DNA of 64,000 bases, from assembly GCA_000306725.1 (NCBI GenBank), contig CP003083.1, positions 2,902,042 to 2,966,041 on the forward strand. The letters run 5' to 3'. The translations under genes and the position numbers were made by a program. The notes beneath the pieces were generated by a model. The model was not told the DNA's origin. It saw only the letters and a list, made by a program, of their open reading frames with translations, and did no database searches. Origin of the DNA: Methanolobus psychrophilus R15 (GTDB taxonomy: Archaea; Halobacteriota; Methanosarcinia; Methanosarcinales; Methanosarcinaceae). Of this stretch, positions 26,886-34,993 are shown in pieces (position 1 is the stretch's first letter; each line of letters begins with the position of its first letter).

Positions 26886-28304
26886 TTATGCAGGAATTGA
26901 GGAGGATAAGAATGAATCCTCCCCCGTAATCTCGCTCAGATAGACTCCGGAACCTACCCACCAGGTATCATTTACCGGGAGGACATAGCCAATCTTCAGT
27001 TCTTCCCTATTCCCCTTATCCGGGTTAGGCCACACGAATACTACGTAACCGCCACCGGAACGTGCTGTATCCGCAAGCGCCCGGATATTTTCCATCCCGA
27101 ACGGGTCGCGCTTCTCTATAAGGCTGGATCCGATCATCTCCGGCAGGTAGGGGTGGGCGAGAAGCGTGCCGTTGTAGTCGTAGGCGTAGATATAGTGTCC
27201 TTCTGCATCGACAAACATTCCGGAGCGGTTCGATATTTCGGCAAATGCAAGAGCAGATCCTTGTTCTTTTCCATAGGCAGCACAGCGTTCAACGAGCCCG
27301 ACCATCTCCGATACCGTACCTGGGCATTCACCGGAGCCTTCGCAGGCCATATCCGTGAAGTACAGTCCCGAGCCGATCCAGAACTGCTTTCCGGCAGGGG
27401 AAACATAACCAATCTTTGGCTGGTAACTATCTATTGTTTTCTCGTCTATTGTTCCATTCTCAGGTGCAGGGTACAGGTATGCAATGAACCCACCGCCGTT
27501 GGAAGCTGTATGCGCACCAATCCTTGTCACCGGCAGTCCGCGAACATCGGTAGAATTTATCCGGTTCTTCCCGACCAGATCATTCTCATAGGGATGCGCA
27601 AGAAGCGTTCCTTTGTAATCATAGGCATAGGTGTAGATGTTGCCATGTGAAAATAGTCCTTCTGTTCTGGAAAACTCCGCAAGAGCAGCCTCTTCTCCGA
27701 CCGCATCCACATATGCAGAAGCATTCTGTACAAGTGCGGCCAGATCACTCGTTGTCATCTTCTGCTGTATGCCTGGGAAGTAGATGCCGGCTCCGATAAC
27801 CCAGTTCTGATCCACCATCATCACATAGCTGAGTTTTTGTTTGACTGTAAAATTATCTGCAGGGTCTGCATAGAGATATCGGGTGAATCCCCCGCCTGAC
27901 TGCGCGGTGGTGACAATATCCTGGATATATGCTGTGCCGTTTATGTCCGTGGTGTTCCACCGGGCAGTCCCGATTACCTCGGGCTGGAAGGGAAGAGCCA
28001 GTGTGGTGCCCTCGGAATCGTAGGCGAAGATATAGAGTTCACCGTCAATGAACTGGCCGTTTTGGTTATTGAACTCCCGCAGAGCCGCTTCCTTCCCGTG
28101 GACTTGCGCATATTCGTAAGCTGCCTCGACAAATATTACGAGCTTCTCCGAAGATACGGAGGAGCTGAGAACCGGCGCGGAGCCACTCAGGTCTGCAGAG
28201 GGATCTTCACTTTCCGAGAGGCATCCTGAAGCCAGAACCAGCGCTCCGGTGAGCGCCACAATAAGAAATAGATATTTATAACATATAGATCGCGACATAA
28301 GCAT
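26886..28304 (-). CDS. Lipoprotein with three tandem Cache domains
   Basis: 472 residues. The N-terminus is a lipoprotein signal ending LVLASGC (Cys28), so it should sit outside, tethered by lipid. Three repeats of about 135 residues follow (near 50, 185 and 320), each with the single-Cache layout: helix EKLVIFVEAAYEYAQVHG, IYAYDYNGTLLAHP-type strand, then SGGGF and a closing WVIGAGIYF / FWIGSGLYF / WWVGSGVYL. There is no membrane helix after the signal and no output domain, so it acts as an extracellular ligand-binding protein, perhaps presenting ligands to a sensor kinase. The start may be the third codon (28298). Confidence 0.85.
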   Translation of the reverse strand: MLMSRSICYKYLFLIVALTGALVLASGCLSESEDPSADLSGSAPVLSSSVSSEKLVIFVEAAYEYAQVHGKEAALREFNNQNGQFIDGELYIFAYDSEGTTLALPFQPEVIGTARWNTTDINGTAYIQDIVTTAQSGGGFTRYLYADPADNFTVKQKLSYVMMVDQNWVIGAGIYFPGIQQKMTTSDLAALVQNASAYVDAVGEEAALAEFSRTEGLFSHGNIYTYAYDYKGTLLAHPYENDLVGKNRINSTDVRGLPVTRIGAHTASNGGGFIAYLYPAPENGTIDEKTIDSYQPKIGYVSPAGKQFWIGSGLYFTDMACEGSGECPGTVSEMVGLVERCAAYGKEQGSALAFAEISNRSGMFVDAEGHYIYAYDYNGTLLAHPYLPEMIGSSLIEKRDPFGMENIRALADTARSGGGYVVFVWPNPDKGNREELKIGYVLPVNDTWWVGSGVYLSEITGEDSFLSSSIPA

Positions 28305-28437
28305 TATCTACTGTCACGATATAAATAAGTAGTTATTATTCTTATTATTTGCAGAGGAAAACATGTCGAATGATGCACATGCTGTAACTTGGAGTGCATA
28401 ATACCTCACAAAACCTTCCAGTCATGAAATTTCTAGA

Positions 28438-28989
28438 TTACCTATTTTTAATATATTTAGCTGGCACTCCACCTACTATTGTATAGGGCATTACATTTTT
28501 TGTTACCAATGTATTTGCCCCAATTATTGCTCCATCCCCGATTTCCACACCTGGCAATATAGTTGCCCTTGTCCCGATCCAAACATTTTTCCCAATTGTG
28601 ATAGGAGCGTCAAATTTACCCTGGACTTTTATTAAAACATCTTTCTGCGCACAATTATATGTACTTGTAATAAACAAAGATTCAAAACCGATGAGTGAAT
28701 CATCACCAATATTTATTGTTCCTCTCCCATCAAGCATCACATCCTGTGTGATAACAACATTATTTCCAAGGGAAATTCCCTGCGGATAATATATTTTGCA
28801 TCCGGAGTCAATTGTAGAATTATCACCTGTCTTATTGAGCAGTCTCATGAGTACAATAAGCCGAAGCTTGTTTCCAAGAAAATAAGATGGAATTTTGGAT
28901 AGCAAATGGGTATATAAAAGCCACATGATCAAATCTAGCAAACCATGACCATAATTATGCTGATAATTATGCTGGTAACCATGCCCCAT
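28438..28989 (-). CDS. Hexapeptide-repeat acyltransferase
   Basis: 183 residues. From residue 60 on the protein shows left-handed beta-helix hexapeptides ([55 protein letters not shown]) as in galactoside/maltose acetyltransferases and sugar O-acyltransferases, ending [13 protein letters not shown]. The N-terminal region starts with an odd repeated [13 protein letters not shown], which may bind metal. It probably transfers an acetyl group to a sugar. Confidence 0.85.
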   Translation of the reverse strand: MGHGYQHNYQHNYGHGLLDLIMWLLYTHLLSKIPSYFLGNKLRLIVLMRLLNKTGDNSTIDSGCKIYYPQGISLGNNVVITQDVMLDGRGTINIGDDSLIGFESLFITSTYNCAQKDVLIKVQGKFDAPITIGKNVWIGTRATILPGVEIGDGAIIGANTLVTKNVMPYTIVGGVPAKYIKNR

Positions 28990-29368
28990 ATTACTCCTTA
29001 TTGATGAACTGTTTTCATTATTATAAATAATCTCTCATACCCCAAGAATACTTAAATCAGCTTTTTTTTAAAAAATTAGCATCCAAATTACAACATATTT
29101 AATTTCTGATATTAATTTTACATTGGATAAGAGTGGAAACCCATAGAAACACTGTATTCTGCTATCATTCTTCTTCCTGACCAATCCTGAATAGGTGTTA
29201 TCGAAAAATTCAAAGGCATGTAATTTGGAACAAGCTATTGAATTTAAGAACGGTTTACCTTAAATAAAAACAGATGATTCATACCAAGTGTCAGGATGAA
29301 GTTCCCGGGGCATTCATATAACACGAATGGGGGACAACTATATTTCCTGATGTAAGTGGGGTACATAA
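28990..29368 (+). promoter_or_regulatory. Leader and promoter of the zinc-knuckle microprotein array
   Basis: 379 bases. CTTAAATAAA near 29258-29268 is the likely TATA box, so the transcript would start near 29285. The leader contains TCAGGATGA (about 29290) and TTCCTGA (about 29344), which can pair, then AAGTGGGG before the first TTG. The same motifs recur in front of the inverted decayed copies near 30990. The leader tail also resembles the end of microprotein gene 2, so it may include the remnant of a lost first copy. Confidence 0.45.
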
Positions 29369-29503
29369 TTGAAACAAATAAGAGAATGTCCTGAGTGCAA
29401 GCCACGCCTGCATGAAATGGATATAAAAATACAGCATCGTGAGATATGTGGATACCGGACCAGAAAAGGTATTTTTTGTAATACGTATGGGGTGAGTATT
29501 TGA
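29369..29503 (+). CDS. CCHC zinc-knuckle microprotein, copy 1
   Basis: 44 residues from TTG 29369. C7-P-E-C10 and H23-x3-C27 give C-x2-C-x12-H-x3-C, a plausible single zinc site, followed by GYRTRKG. AAGTGGGG lies about seven bases before the TTG. The stop overlaps the start of copy 2 (the TGA shares bases with a TTG), typical of translational coupling. The family is not recognised. Confidence 0.6.
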   Translation: MKQIRECPECKPRLHEMDIKIQHREICGYRTRKGIFCNTYGVSI

Positions 29504-29652
29504 AACAATTAGAGGTATGTCCGGAATGCAAGGCACTCCTTAACTACATGGATCACAAAATACAGCACCGTGAAATATGCGGATATTGGACCAGGAAAAG
29601 TGTATTTCCTGATACGAGTGGGCTTCTAATGCAAGTGGGGGTAAGTGATTGA
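29500..29652 (+). CDS. CCHC zinc-knuckle microprotein, copy 2
   Basis: 50 residues from TTG 29500, inside the stop region of copy 1. Ligands Cys7, Cys10, His23 and Cys27 occupy the same positions; the core KIQHREICGYWTRK is shared with copy 1. GGGGTGAG precedes the start. The C-terminal tail is longer and different, and its coding sequence resembles the leader of copy 1. Confidence 0.6.
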   Translation: MKQLEVCPECKALLNYMDHKIQHREICGYWTRKSVFPDTSGLLMQVGVSD

Positions 29653-29786
29653 AACATCTAAAAGAATGCCCGGAATGTAAGGCACGCCTTCATTGCATGG
29701 ACCAAAATATACAACATTGTGTGATTTGTGGATACTGGACGCAGAAGGGGACTGCCAGAATGGATTCGGTAATGGTATTTGCATGA
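29649..29786 (+). CDS. CCHC zinc-knuckle microprotein, copy 3
   Basis: 45 residues from TTG 29649, overlapping the stop of copy 2 in the same way. Cys7, Cys10, His23 and Cys27 are kept and two further cysteines are added (HC at 15-16 and QHC at 22-24). GGGGGTAAG precedes the start. Ten bases separate its stop from the 77-residue gene. Confidence 0.6.
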   Translation: MKHLKECPECKARLHCMDQNIQHCVICGYWTQKGTARMDSVMVFA

Positions 29787-29795
29787 GGTGAGAAC

Positions 29796-30029
29796 ATGAA
29801 AATACAAGAAATGACATTTTGTTCCAGATGTAAAGTCACACTTAAAAAGCAAAGGCGTGGCGCTGACATATTGTATTTCTGTTCTGGCTGCGGGAACCAT
29901 GTATCCTGCGAACATTCCAATGAGGGGTGGGATGTGTACAGGAGTATAAAATTAAGAACACTGCTCAGGAAACTCCAGGTTGAGCATTCAGCAATAAATC
30001 AGGAGGTTGATCCATGTGTTATTGGATAA
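29796..30029 (+). CDS. Two-knuckle zinc-ribbon protein of the same cluster
   Basis: 77 residues from ATG 29796 after GAGGTGAGAAC. It has a full zinc ribbon, FCSRCKVTL and FCSGCGNHVSC, i.e. C-x2-C plus C-x2-C, then a helical basic C-terminus (YRSIKLRTLLRKLQVEHS). This is a longer relative or partner of the three microproteins before it. Nucleic-acid or protein binding is likely; the function is unknown. Confidence 0.65.
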   Translation: MKIQEMTFCSRCKVTLKKQRRGADILYFCSGCGNHVSCEHSNEGWDVYRSIKLRTLLRKLQVEHSAINQEVDPCVIG

Positions 30030-30160
30030 AATTCTGGGAAGGCGAAAGTGAAAAGGTATTGAGAGAGGTGCCTGTTCATGCCGATACGACAGAGGAAGCC
30101 AAAGATATGTTCAAGCATGATTTCCCAGGGGTTAACAACTTTGAGTTAATCTCCCCTTAA
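30014..30160 (+). CDS. 48-residue protein ending the microprotein cluster
   Basis: ATG 30014 is preceded by AGGAGG (30001-30006) at ideal spacing and overlaps the end of the zinc-ribbon gene by 16 bases. The product begins MCYWIKFWEGE and contains a helix TTEEAKDMFKHDFPGV; the fold looks like a small alpha/beta protein. Overlap and ribosome site argue that it belongs to the same operon. Confidence 0.6.
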   Translation: MCYWIKFWEGESEKVLREVPVHADTTEEAKDMFKHDFPGVNNFELISP

Positions 30161-30733
30161 ATTTTATTTTTATTTATTGACCGAATGGGGAGGTCAATCC
30201 CTTTTTTAGTGGTAATCTGTCAGTAAGTACCTGAAGATTACTCGCCCGATCTAAGCGGGATGGAGCAGTGTTAGTGAAGCAGGCCAGAAAGGCTATAGAA
30301 AAATAGTGAGCATCTTTGATGTCATACTGCAAGGAACTTCAAGACCCTTAGCAAACACCTCCCTGTCCCTCCACATGAGGATACACATAAAATTGTATCT
30401 GATGTTGTGGGCAGAATGAATCTGCCCAAACTTTTGTCAAAATAGATTTTAAACGTTCAATCAGGTTCCAATTCCAGACAGCGCCCGCTATAAAGCGCTA
30501 GGAAAAAGATGACTCTGAATGTTACTGAATTGATTGCTACACAGCTCATACCTGAACTGTATTAATTGTACAAGGTTGTTAAATAGGATATACATTATCA
30601 ACTTCAACTTGCCACATGCTGATGGACTTTCTTTGTGTCCTTTGCTTTCTACAATAAAACACTGCTTAAAAAAAGAAAACCCCGGCAAGCCGGGGTGATA
30701 CTTGATGTCTGTTATCGTTACCTACAATAGTGC
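30161..30733. other. Intergenic region between forward and inverted microprotein genes
   Basis: 573 bases. No convincing gene: a 66-codon minus frame at 30488-30688 has no ribosome site or familiar content. The only clear signal is a strong hairpin at 30679-30696. Patchy protein-like stretches suggest old, unrecognisable remnants. Confidence 0.3.
30662..30696 (-). terminator. Strong intrinsic-type terminator, minus strand
   Basis: ACCCCGG-CAAG-CCGGGGT (30679-30696) is a perfect 7-bp GC stem. Read on the minus strand it is followed by TTTCTTTTTTT. It lies 38 bases past the last minus-strand microprotein remnant and would end that transcript. Confidence 0.7.
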
Positions 30734-30826
30734 TCAGGGAACTATCAATATCTTTTTGATTGAATTACAAATATAAAGGTTAGATAGGCGCACCTTACAT
30801 TCAAGACATTCTGTTAGCTCTTTCAT
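30734..30826 (-). pseudogene. Decayed zinc-knuckle microprotein copy, truncated
   Basis: 30 residues from ATG 30826, with GAGGTGAATAT as ribosome site. It keeps MKELTECLECKVRLSNL (C-x2-C) but then diverges and ends, so the His/Cys half is lost. Minus strand, opposite to the intact cluster. Confidence 0.5.
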
Positions 30827-30851
30827 ATATTCACCTCGCATGAGTTGCGAA

Positions 30852-30956
30852 TTATGACTTCCCTGATTCAATGTCCACATATTTCACGGTGCTGTATTTT
30901 TTGTCCATGTTGTGTAAGCGTGGCTCACACTCAGGACACTCATTTACCTGTTTCAA
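30852..30956 (-). pseudogene. Decayed zinc-knuckle microprotein copy, frameshifted
   Basis: Starts at TTG 30956 with LKQVNECPECEPRLHNMDKK, matching the intact copies. At the A6 run (30897-30902) the frame shifts; one extra A would restore IQHREICGH. The leader in front also matches that of copy 1. One base separates it from an intact ligand set, so decay is recent or the base call is wrong. Confidence 0.5.
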
Positions 30957-31067
30957 TTTAATACCCACTTCAGTCAGGAATGTATTTTATCTCATCCTGA
31001 CTTCTGACAAGCAACCATACATTTAAAATAAACCGTTTAAAAGTCCAAAAAGCTACATAAATATTAT

Positions 31068-31808
31068 GGCATTGGTAAGTATATATAGTTATATATTATG
31101 ATTGCCTACACATAAAGCGTGAATTGTCCCAAGTGCAATAGCTTTAATAACAAAAAGAACGGTAAAATCAATGGACTCCAACGCTATCAATGCCATGAAT
31201 GTAGATACAATTATACAGTAGAACTTAAGTCTACTGCCTCTCCTCCCTCCGTTAAAAGACAAGCTTTACAGCTATACCTCGAAGGATTGGGATTTCGTTC
31301 AATAGGACGTTTTTTAGGAGTAAGTCATGTTTCGGTTCAAAATTGGATAAAGACATTCGGACAGGAATTAGAGGATCTAAAAAGCGAAAACGAGATAGAG
31401 ATCGTTGAATTAGACGAAATGCATACTTATATTGGAAACAAAAAAAATATTGTTGGATCTGGATTGCTGTTGATAGAGCTGGGAAAAAATTCATCAACTG
31501 CTCTTTTGGTAGCAGGGGAACCAAAACAGGACAAAAGCTCTGGGAGAAACTAGAGAAGAAAGAGATAGGGAAAGTGATGACCGATAACTGGAAAGCATAT
31601 GCAGAGTTTCTTCCAGATGAGGTTCATACACGATCAAAAGCAGAAACCTATACAGTGGAAGGATATAACAGCATATTCAGGCACTTTCTGGCAAGATTAC
31701 GAAGAAAAACAAAATGTTATACTAAGAGTCTTGAAATGCTAAAATACTCTGTTCTTCTTTTGATGAAGTATAGAAATAATGAACTAACTATACTTAATTA
31801 ACAATGCC
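31068..31808 (+). mobile_element. IS1-family insertion sequence, copy 1
   Basis: 741 bases. The ends are inverted: GGCATTGGTAAGTATATATAG at the left and GGCATTGTTAATTAAG read inwards from the right. The 8-bp target duplication AATATTAT flanks it exactly (31060-31067 and 31809-31816). Size, duplication length and a frameshifted transposase fit IS1. Intact duplication means a fairly recent insertion. Confidence 0.9.
31119..31801 (+). CDS. IS1-family transposase (two frames joined by -1 frameshift)
   Basis: Frame 1 (31119-31553, GTG start) has a zinc ribbon, CPKCNSFNNKKNG...CHEC, a helix-turn-helix (GFRSIGRFLGVSHVSVQNWI) and the first catalytic Asp (VELDEMHTYIG). At the A8 run (31440-31447) a -1 shift leads to KYCWIWIAVDR and continues to frame 2 (31574-31801: TDNWKAYAEFL, EGYNSIFRHFLARLRRKT), giving a DDE enzyme of about 227 residues. 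IS1 elements are known for such programmed shifts on A runs. The second copy in this window has the same A8. Confidence 0.85.
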
Positions 31809-32012
31809 AATATTATTTTATACAATTTTCAATGCGAGGGAAATAGAATTCTCATCAAATAATTGAACGACCTTTTAATTAATAGCAGAATCGAGTTCAT
31901 AGATGCTAAATGAATATTGTTCTCTGTGCATACTTCAGTTGTGGAACTAAAATGAGTTGATGCTCACTATTAAAACCAGGTTAGGTTAAATAAAAAGATG
32001 ACTTACTAATTA

Positions 32013-32130
32013 TTGCGGGTCGTGGGGAAATGAACCGCAACACGGGAGTGGATTGATGAGAGATGTTGGGAACATCTCGGATTCGTTAGGAGAGAGGCGC
32101 CTTAAAGCGTGGTGGTTTCCAGGCGCCTCA
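32013..32130 (+). ncRNA. Candidate structured RNA with three consecutive hairpins
   Basis: No reading frame fits, yet three stems stand in a row: TTGCGG/CCGCAA (32013-32018 with 32035-32040), GAGATGTT-GGG-AACATCTC (32060-32078, perfect 8 bp) and GAGGCGCC/GGCGCCTC (32094-32101 with 32122-32129, perfect 8 bp, 20-base loop). A TATA-like TTAAATAAA at 31986-31994 lies about 26 bases before the first stem, where an archaeal start would fall. The GC content is far above the surrounding AT-rich sequence. It is not a tRNA. Convergent with the regulator ending at 32218. Confidence 0.5.
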
Positions 32131-32217
32131 TTCTACCTTCTCAACTGGTCGAAAATGGTTTTTCTAGTATAAGTAATTCTCACAATCGAAAATGTTTTCC
32201 TGCTGGGAATATTTTGA

Positions 32218-33024
32218 TTACAGTTCTGTGATTGGTGTTGAGTCTTTCAGATAATACTCAAAGAGTTCCTTTGACCAGTCAATGGCCTTCTGGTTATGAC
32301 ACCTGACAATATAATGATCAACCTCGCCATCCTTTGTCAGGGTACTGTAGATGGTGGAAAAGTCATTCGTTGCAAAGAAGAGAGTATTGACTGGTTTTGA
32401 ATAGACGAAAAAATTAACTTTGTCTGATTCTACAAGCTTTTTGAAGTTGGTATACTGGTTCTTTCTGAGGTTCTCAAAAAGCTCCTTTGAAATAATGGTA
32501 GATACTACTACTCCGTTATCTGTCAATCCTTCATACACACTTGGAAAGTTCGGGTGAAATACGGTGGTGAGCCCAAATACTACCTTTGATCTCTTGGATT
32601 CTTCTTCAAAATCCTGTGGCAGACTATATATTTCCGAAATAGAGGGATTTCTTATCTCACACTTTCCAAGCCTCCCCACCCTGCTTAAAAGATGAGGTGG
32701 AAGAAATTCAAGGTCATGGGTTCCCCAGTAATCAATATCAACGTCCAACACTTCAACAGTATTTAAAATAGGAATCATGTCATCCACTATGAGTTTTCCC
32801 ACAGTTGTCAATTCATAGGTATCCGCATAATGATTAATAAAATAGTGTTCTTCAAGTACTTTCATCTGAGGAAGTAGTGCCTGTCTATTAGTACCAAGAC
32901 ACTTGAGAAGATATTCCATTTCCTGCGGTTCGTCTTTCAATAATAAAAGAGTATTCTTTCTTTTTTCAGACATAAAAAGGACATCAAGTAATGGTTTCTT
33001 CATAACAACACTTTCAATACCCAA
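32218..33024 (-). CDS. Msr/FilR1-type winged-helix regulator
   Basis: 268 residues (from TTG 33024; ATG 33003, MKKPLLDVLF, is the alternative). The N-terminal 85 residues form a winged helix (FMSEKRKNTLLLLKDEPQEMEYLLKCLGTNRQALLPQMKVLEEHYFI), followed by the FilR1/DUF1724 middle domain (TVEVLDVDIDYWGTHDLEFLPPHLL, SKVVFGLTTVFHPNFP). Msr proteins of this architecture control methanol and methylsulfide methyltransferase genes in Methanosarcina. No methyltransferase lies next to it, so the target is unknown. A 13-bp palindrome in its promoter (33082) is shared with the gene at 4582. Confidence 0.85.
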   Translation of the reverse strand: MGIESVVMKKPLLDVLFMSEKRKNTLLLLKDEPQEMEYLLKCLGTNRQALLPQMKVLEEHYFINHYADTYELTTVGKLIVDDMIPILNTVEVLDVDIDYWGTHDLEFLPPHLLSRVGRLGKCEIRNPSISEIYSLPQDFEEESKRSKVVFGLTTVFHPNFPSVYEGLTDNGVVVSTIISKELFENLRKNQYTNFKKLVESDKVNFFVYSKPVNTLFFATNDFSTIYSTLTKDGEVDHYIVRCHNQKAIDWSKELFEYYLKDSTPITEL

Positions 33025-33081
33025 ACTACTTCCACATTATTATCTATGTTCATTGCAGTATTTATATTAAATCCCAAAAAG

Positions 33082-33094
33082 TTAACGCCGTTAA
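33082..33094. promoter_or_regulatory. Palindromic operator candidate TTAACGCCGTTAA (copy 2)
   Basis: Identical to 4607-4619, 58 bases upstream of the TTG start of the Msr/FilR1-type regulator. It could be the regulator's own site. Confidence 0.5.
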
Positions 33095-33284
33095 TTTGAT
33101 TATTGAATATATGATTAAAGAGTTAGATTTTCATTAAAAAATGTAGGAGCTTATCTGAAAAGGAAATTCCATAGTTACTAAGCAGGCACCTTGCATGCTC
33201 CCCATGATGAATTCTTATTGGTCATGCAGAATTTATGTAGCTTACATTGCAAACCTTCCAAAGGTCTTGTTCTTAGTGTTCTGA

Positions 33285-33992
33285 AGAGTTGCCTGGAAAT
33301 ACTGGAATGAGTTTGCAAAGGCTGTTCCTGTAGAATATGATTTCTGTTCAAAAATAGATCAATACAGGAGAGCAAAAGGAGGAGGATATAAAGTTAATGT
33401 TATGTTCAACTATGGCTATGCTCTCCTTGAAGCTGAATGCCTGGGATCTATATACACTGTTGGTCTTGATTCTCATGTTGGTTTCTTGCATGAAATGAAT
33501 CCAAGCAAAGACAGTTTGGCCTATGACCTGCAAGAACCTTTCAGATTCCTTGTAGATCTCTCTGTTATCAATCTGATTGAATCAGAGAAAATGGAGAATA
33601 AGGATTTTATTAGGACTGAGAGCTATTCTCTCAGGTTAAAGCCTTCAGGAGCTAAGAAAGTTACTGAAGAGTTTAATTTATGGATGAACAAGAAAGTTCC
33701 CTACAAGAAGCAGTCTGTAATGTGGAGTTATGCTTTATTGCTGAAAACCAGAGAGCTAGCTCAGTTCCTTGTTGAGAAAAAGCAGACTCTTGATTTTAGT
33801 AATCTTGAATCTATTATACAAAGGCATGATTCAGAGGATATAAGGCAAAAGATACTAAGCATCTCTTATACAGATTGGGAGAATATGGGATTCTCCAAAG
33901 GTACTCTCCATTACATGAAGAAGAATGCTGAAGTTGATAAGCCATTTACTCTTAATGCTCATGTTAAGGAAAGGTTGGAAGGGATGGAGTAA
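33285..33992 (+). pseudogene. cas1: Truncated orphan cas1 (C-terminal two thirds)
   Basis: From the in-frame stop at 33282 the frame runs WKYWNEFAKAVPVEYDF, then VNVMFNYGYALLEAECLG, GLDSHVGFLHEM and LAYDLQEPFRFLVD. These are Cas1 landmarks: the NYGYALL helix, the conserved His of GFLH, and the D-L-x-E-x-x-R motif. The N-terminal beta domain and the first catalytic Glu region (about 130 residues) are absent. The C-terminus carries WENMGFSKGTLHYMKKNA...KPFTLNAHVKERL, an extension seen in some archaeal Cas1. No repeat array, cas2 or other cas gene is visible in the window. The ATG at 33402 would give only 196 residues. It is probably a relic of a lost CRISPR locus or Cas1-containing mobile element. 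Confidence 0.75.
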
Positions 33993-34207
33993 GCATATGG
34001 TGGGATAAATTGTTAATTAATATGAAAAACTATAAACAAAATTCTGCGAGTGGTATTTTCATTATGAGTGTATTGAAGTTATTACTTATTCTGGAATTGA
34101 AAGTTTTTCCTCTTGTGATTCAGGAGAAAAATAAAGAACTTCCACGAGGCGTGCAGTGTGCTACACCGCTACTATTCGAAGCGAGCCACTTGAGTCCTGT
34201 ATGCTCC

Positions 34208-34993
34208 TTATTCTGGCATGAGGATTTCGGTAACTCCAGTTCCTTTTTTGAACATCGTACGCCGATTTAGAACAACGATGACCACTGCCGTGAGAGCGAT
34301 AAGGAGGCTATCCCAGGGTTGAGCATCGGGAAAGATGGGATTCATTATTTGAAAGTGGTACAGGTAAGCTATCAGCAGACTGCCGCGAGCGCTGTTGAAC
34401 ATGGGAGTAAGGATGACGGAGAGGGCGATAACACCGCCAAAGTATGGCACGGCTGACCACGCTTCATATTGAAGTCCGCTAATATAGAAAGCAGGGATGT
34501 GCCAGGCTGCCCAGATGATGCCCAAGATCAAACCCGCCCAGAAGGGGGAATATTTGCGCTGCAGTAGAGGCAAGGCGACTCCCCGCCATCCGAATTCCTC
34601 GTTCGTACCCAAGAGGAAAAAGGAAAGCGCCAGAGCTGAAAATACCTGATACCAGGGGGAAAAGGGAAAAGGATCGCTGATGGTTCCTTTCAGTGCGGCG
34701 CCAAGGTAAATAGTGGCAGGAAAGCCCACGAGCAAGTACAACCACCACTTCCGAGGCATCCGCCATAAGGTCAATCGTCGAAAGAAGCTACCCAACCCTT
34801 TCAATCCGTAATATCGCCAGACCAGAATTATGCCAACAATACCAGGCGAATAAACCGCAAGGAGAAATACGGGAGTGCTAAATGATACGAAAATCAGCAC
34901 TGCAGCGAGACCCCAAGTCAGGGTGAAGGTAAGTATGAGGAAAGGAACAAGCGTTTTTACTGTCATACCTTGAGTTTTCGGTTTTGTTTGCAT
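34208..34993 (-). CDS. CPBP-family intramembrane metalloprotease
   Basis: About 261 residues with 7-8 hydrophobic helices. The family motifs are EEFGWRG (residues about 131-137), W-x2-H in GIIWAAWHIPAF, and a late NSARGSLLIAYLYH. CPBP/Rce1-like proteases cleave in the membrane; bacterial relatives act in bacteriocin immunity or maturation. The ATG at 34993 has GGGGAGGTT at better spacing than 34996. It stands alone in the AT-rich accessory region, and higher GC than the flanks suggests acquisition from bacteria. Confidence 0.85.
   Translation of the reverse strand: MQTKPKTQGMTVKTLVPFLILTFTLTWGLAAVLIFVSFSTPVFLLAVYSPGIVGIILVWRYYGLKGLGSFFRRLTLWRMPRKWWLYLLVGFPATIYLGAALKGTISDPFPFSPWYQVFSALALSFFLLGTNEEFGWRGVALPLLQRKYSPFWAGLILGIIWAAWHIPAFYISGLQYEAWSAVPYFGGVIALSVILTPMFNSARGSLLIAYLYHFQIMNPIFPDAQPWDSLLIALTAVVIVVLNRRTMFKKGTGVTEILMPE

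Noticed and set aside
30488-30688. 66-codon minus-strand frame
   Set aside because: It runs across the strong terminator hairpin, has no ribosome site and odd composition.
33025-33400. CRISPR array near cas1
   Set aside because: No regularly spaced repeats are visible anywhere near the cas1 remnant.
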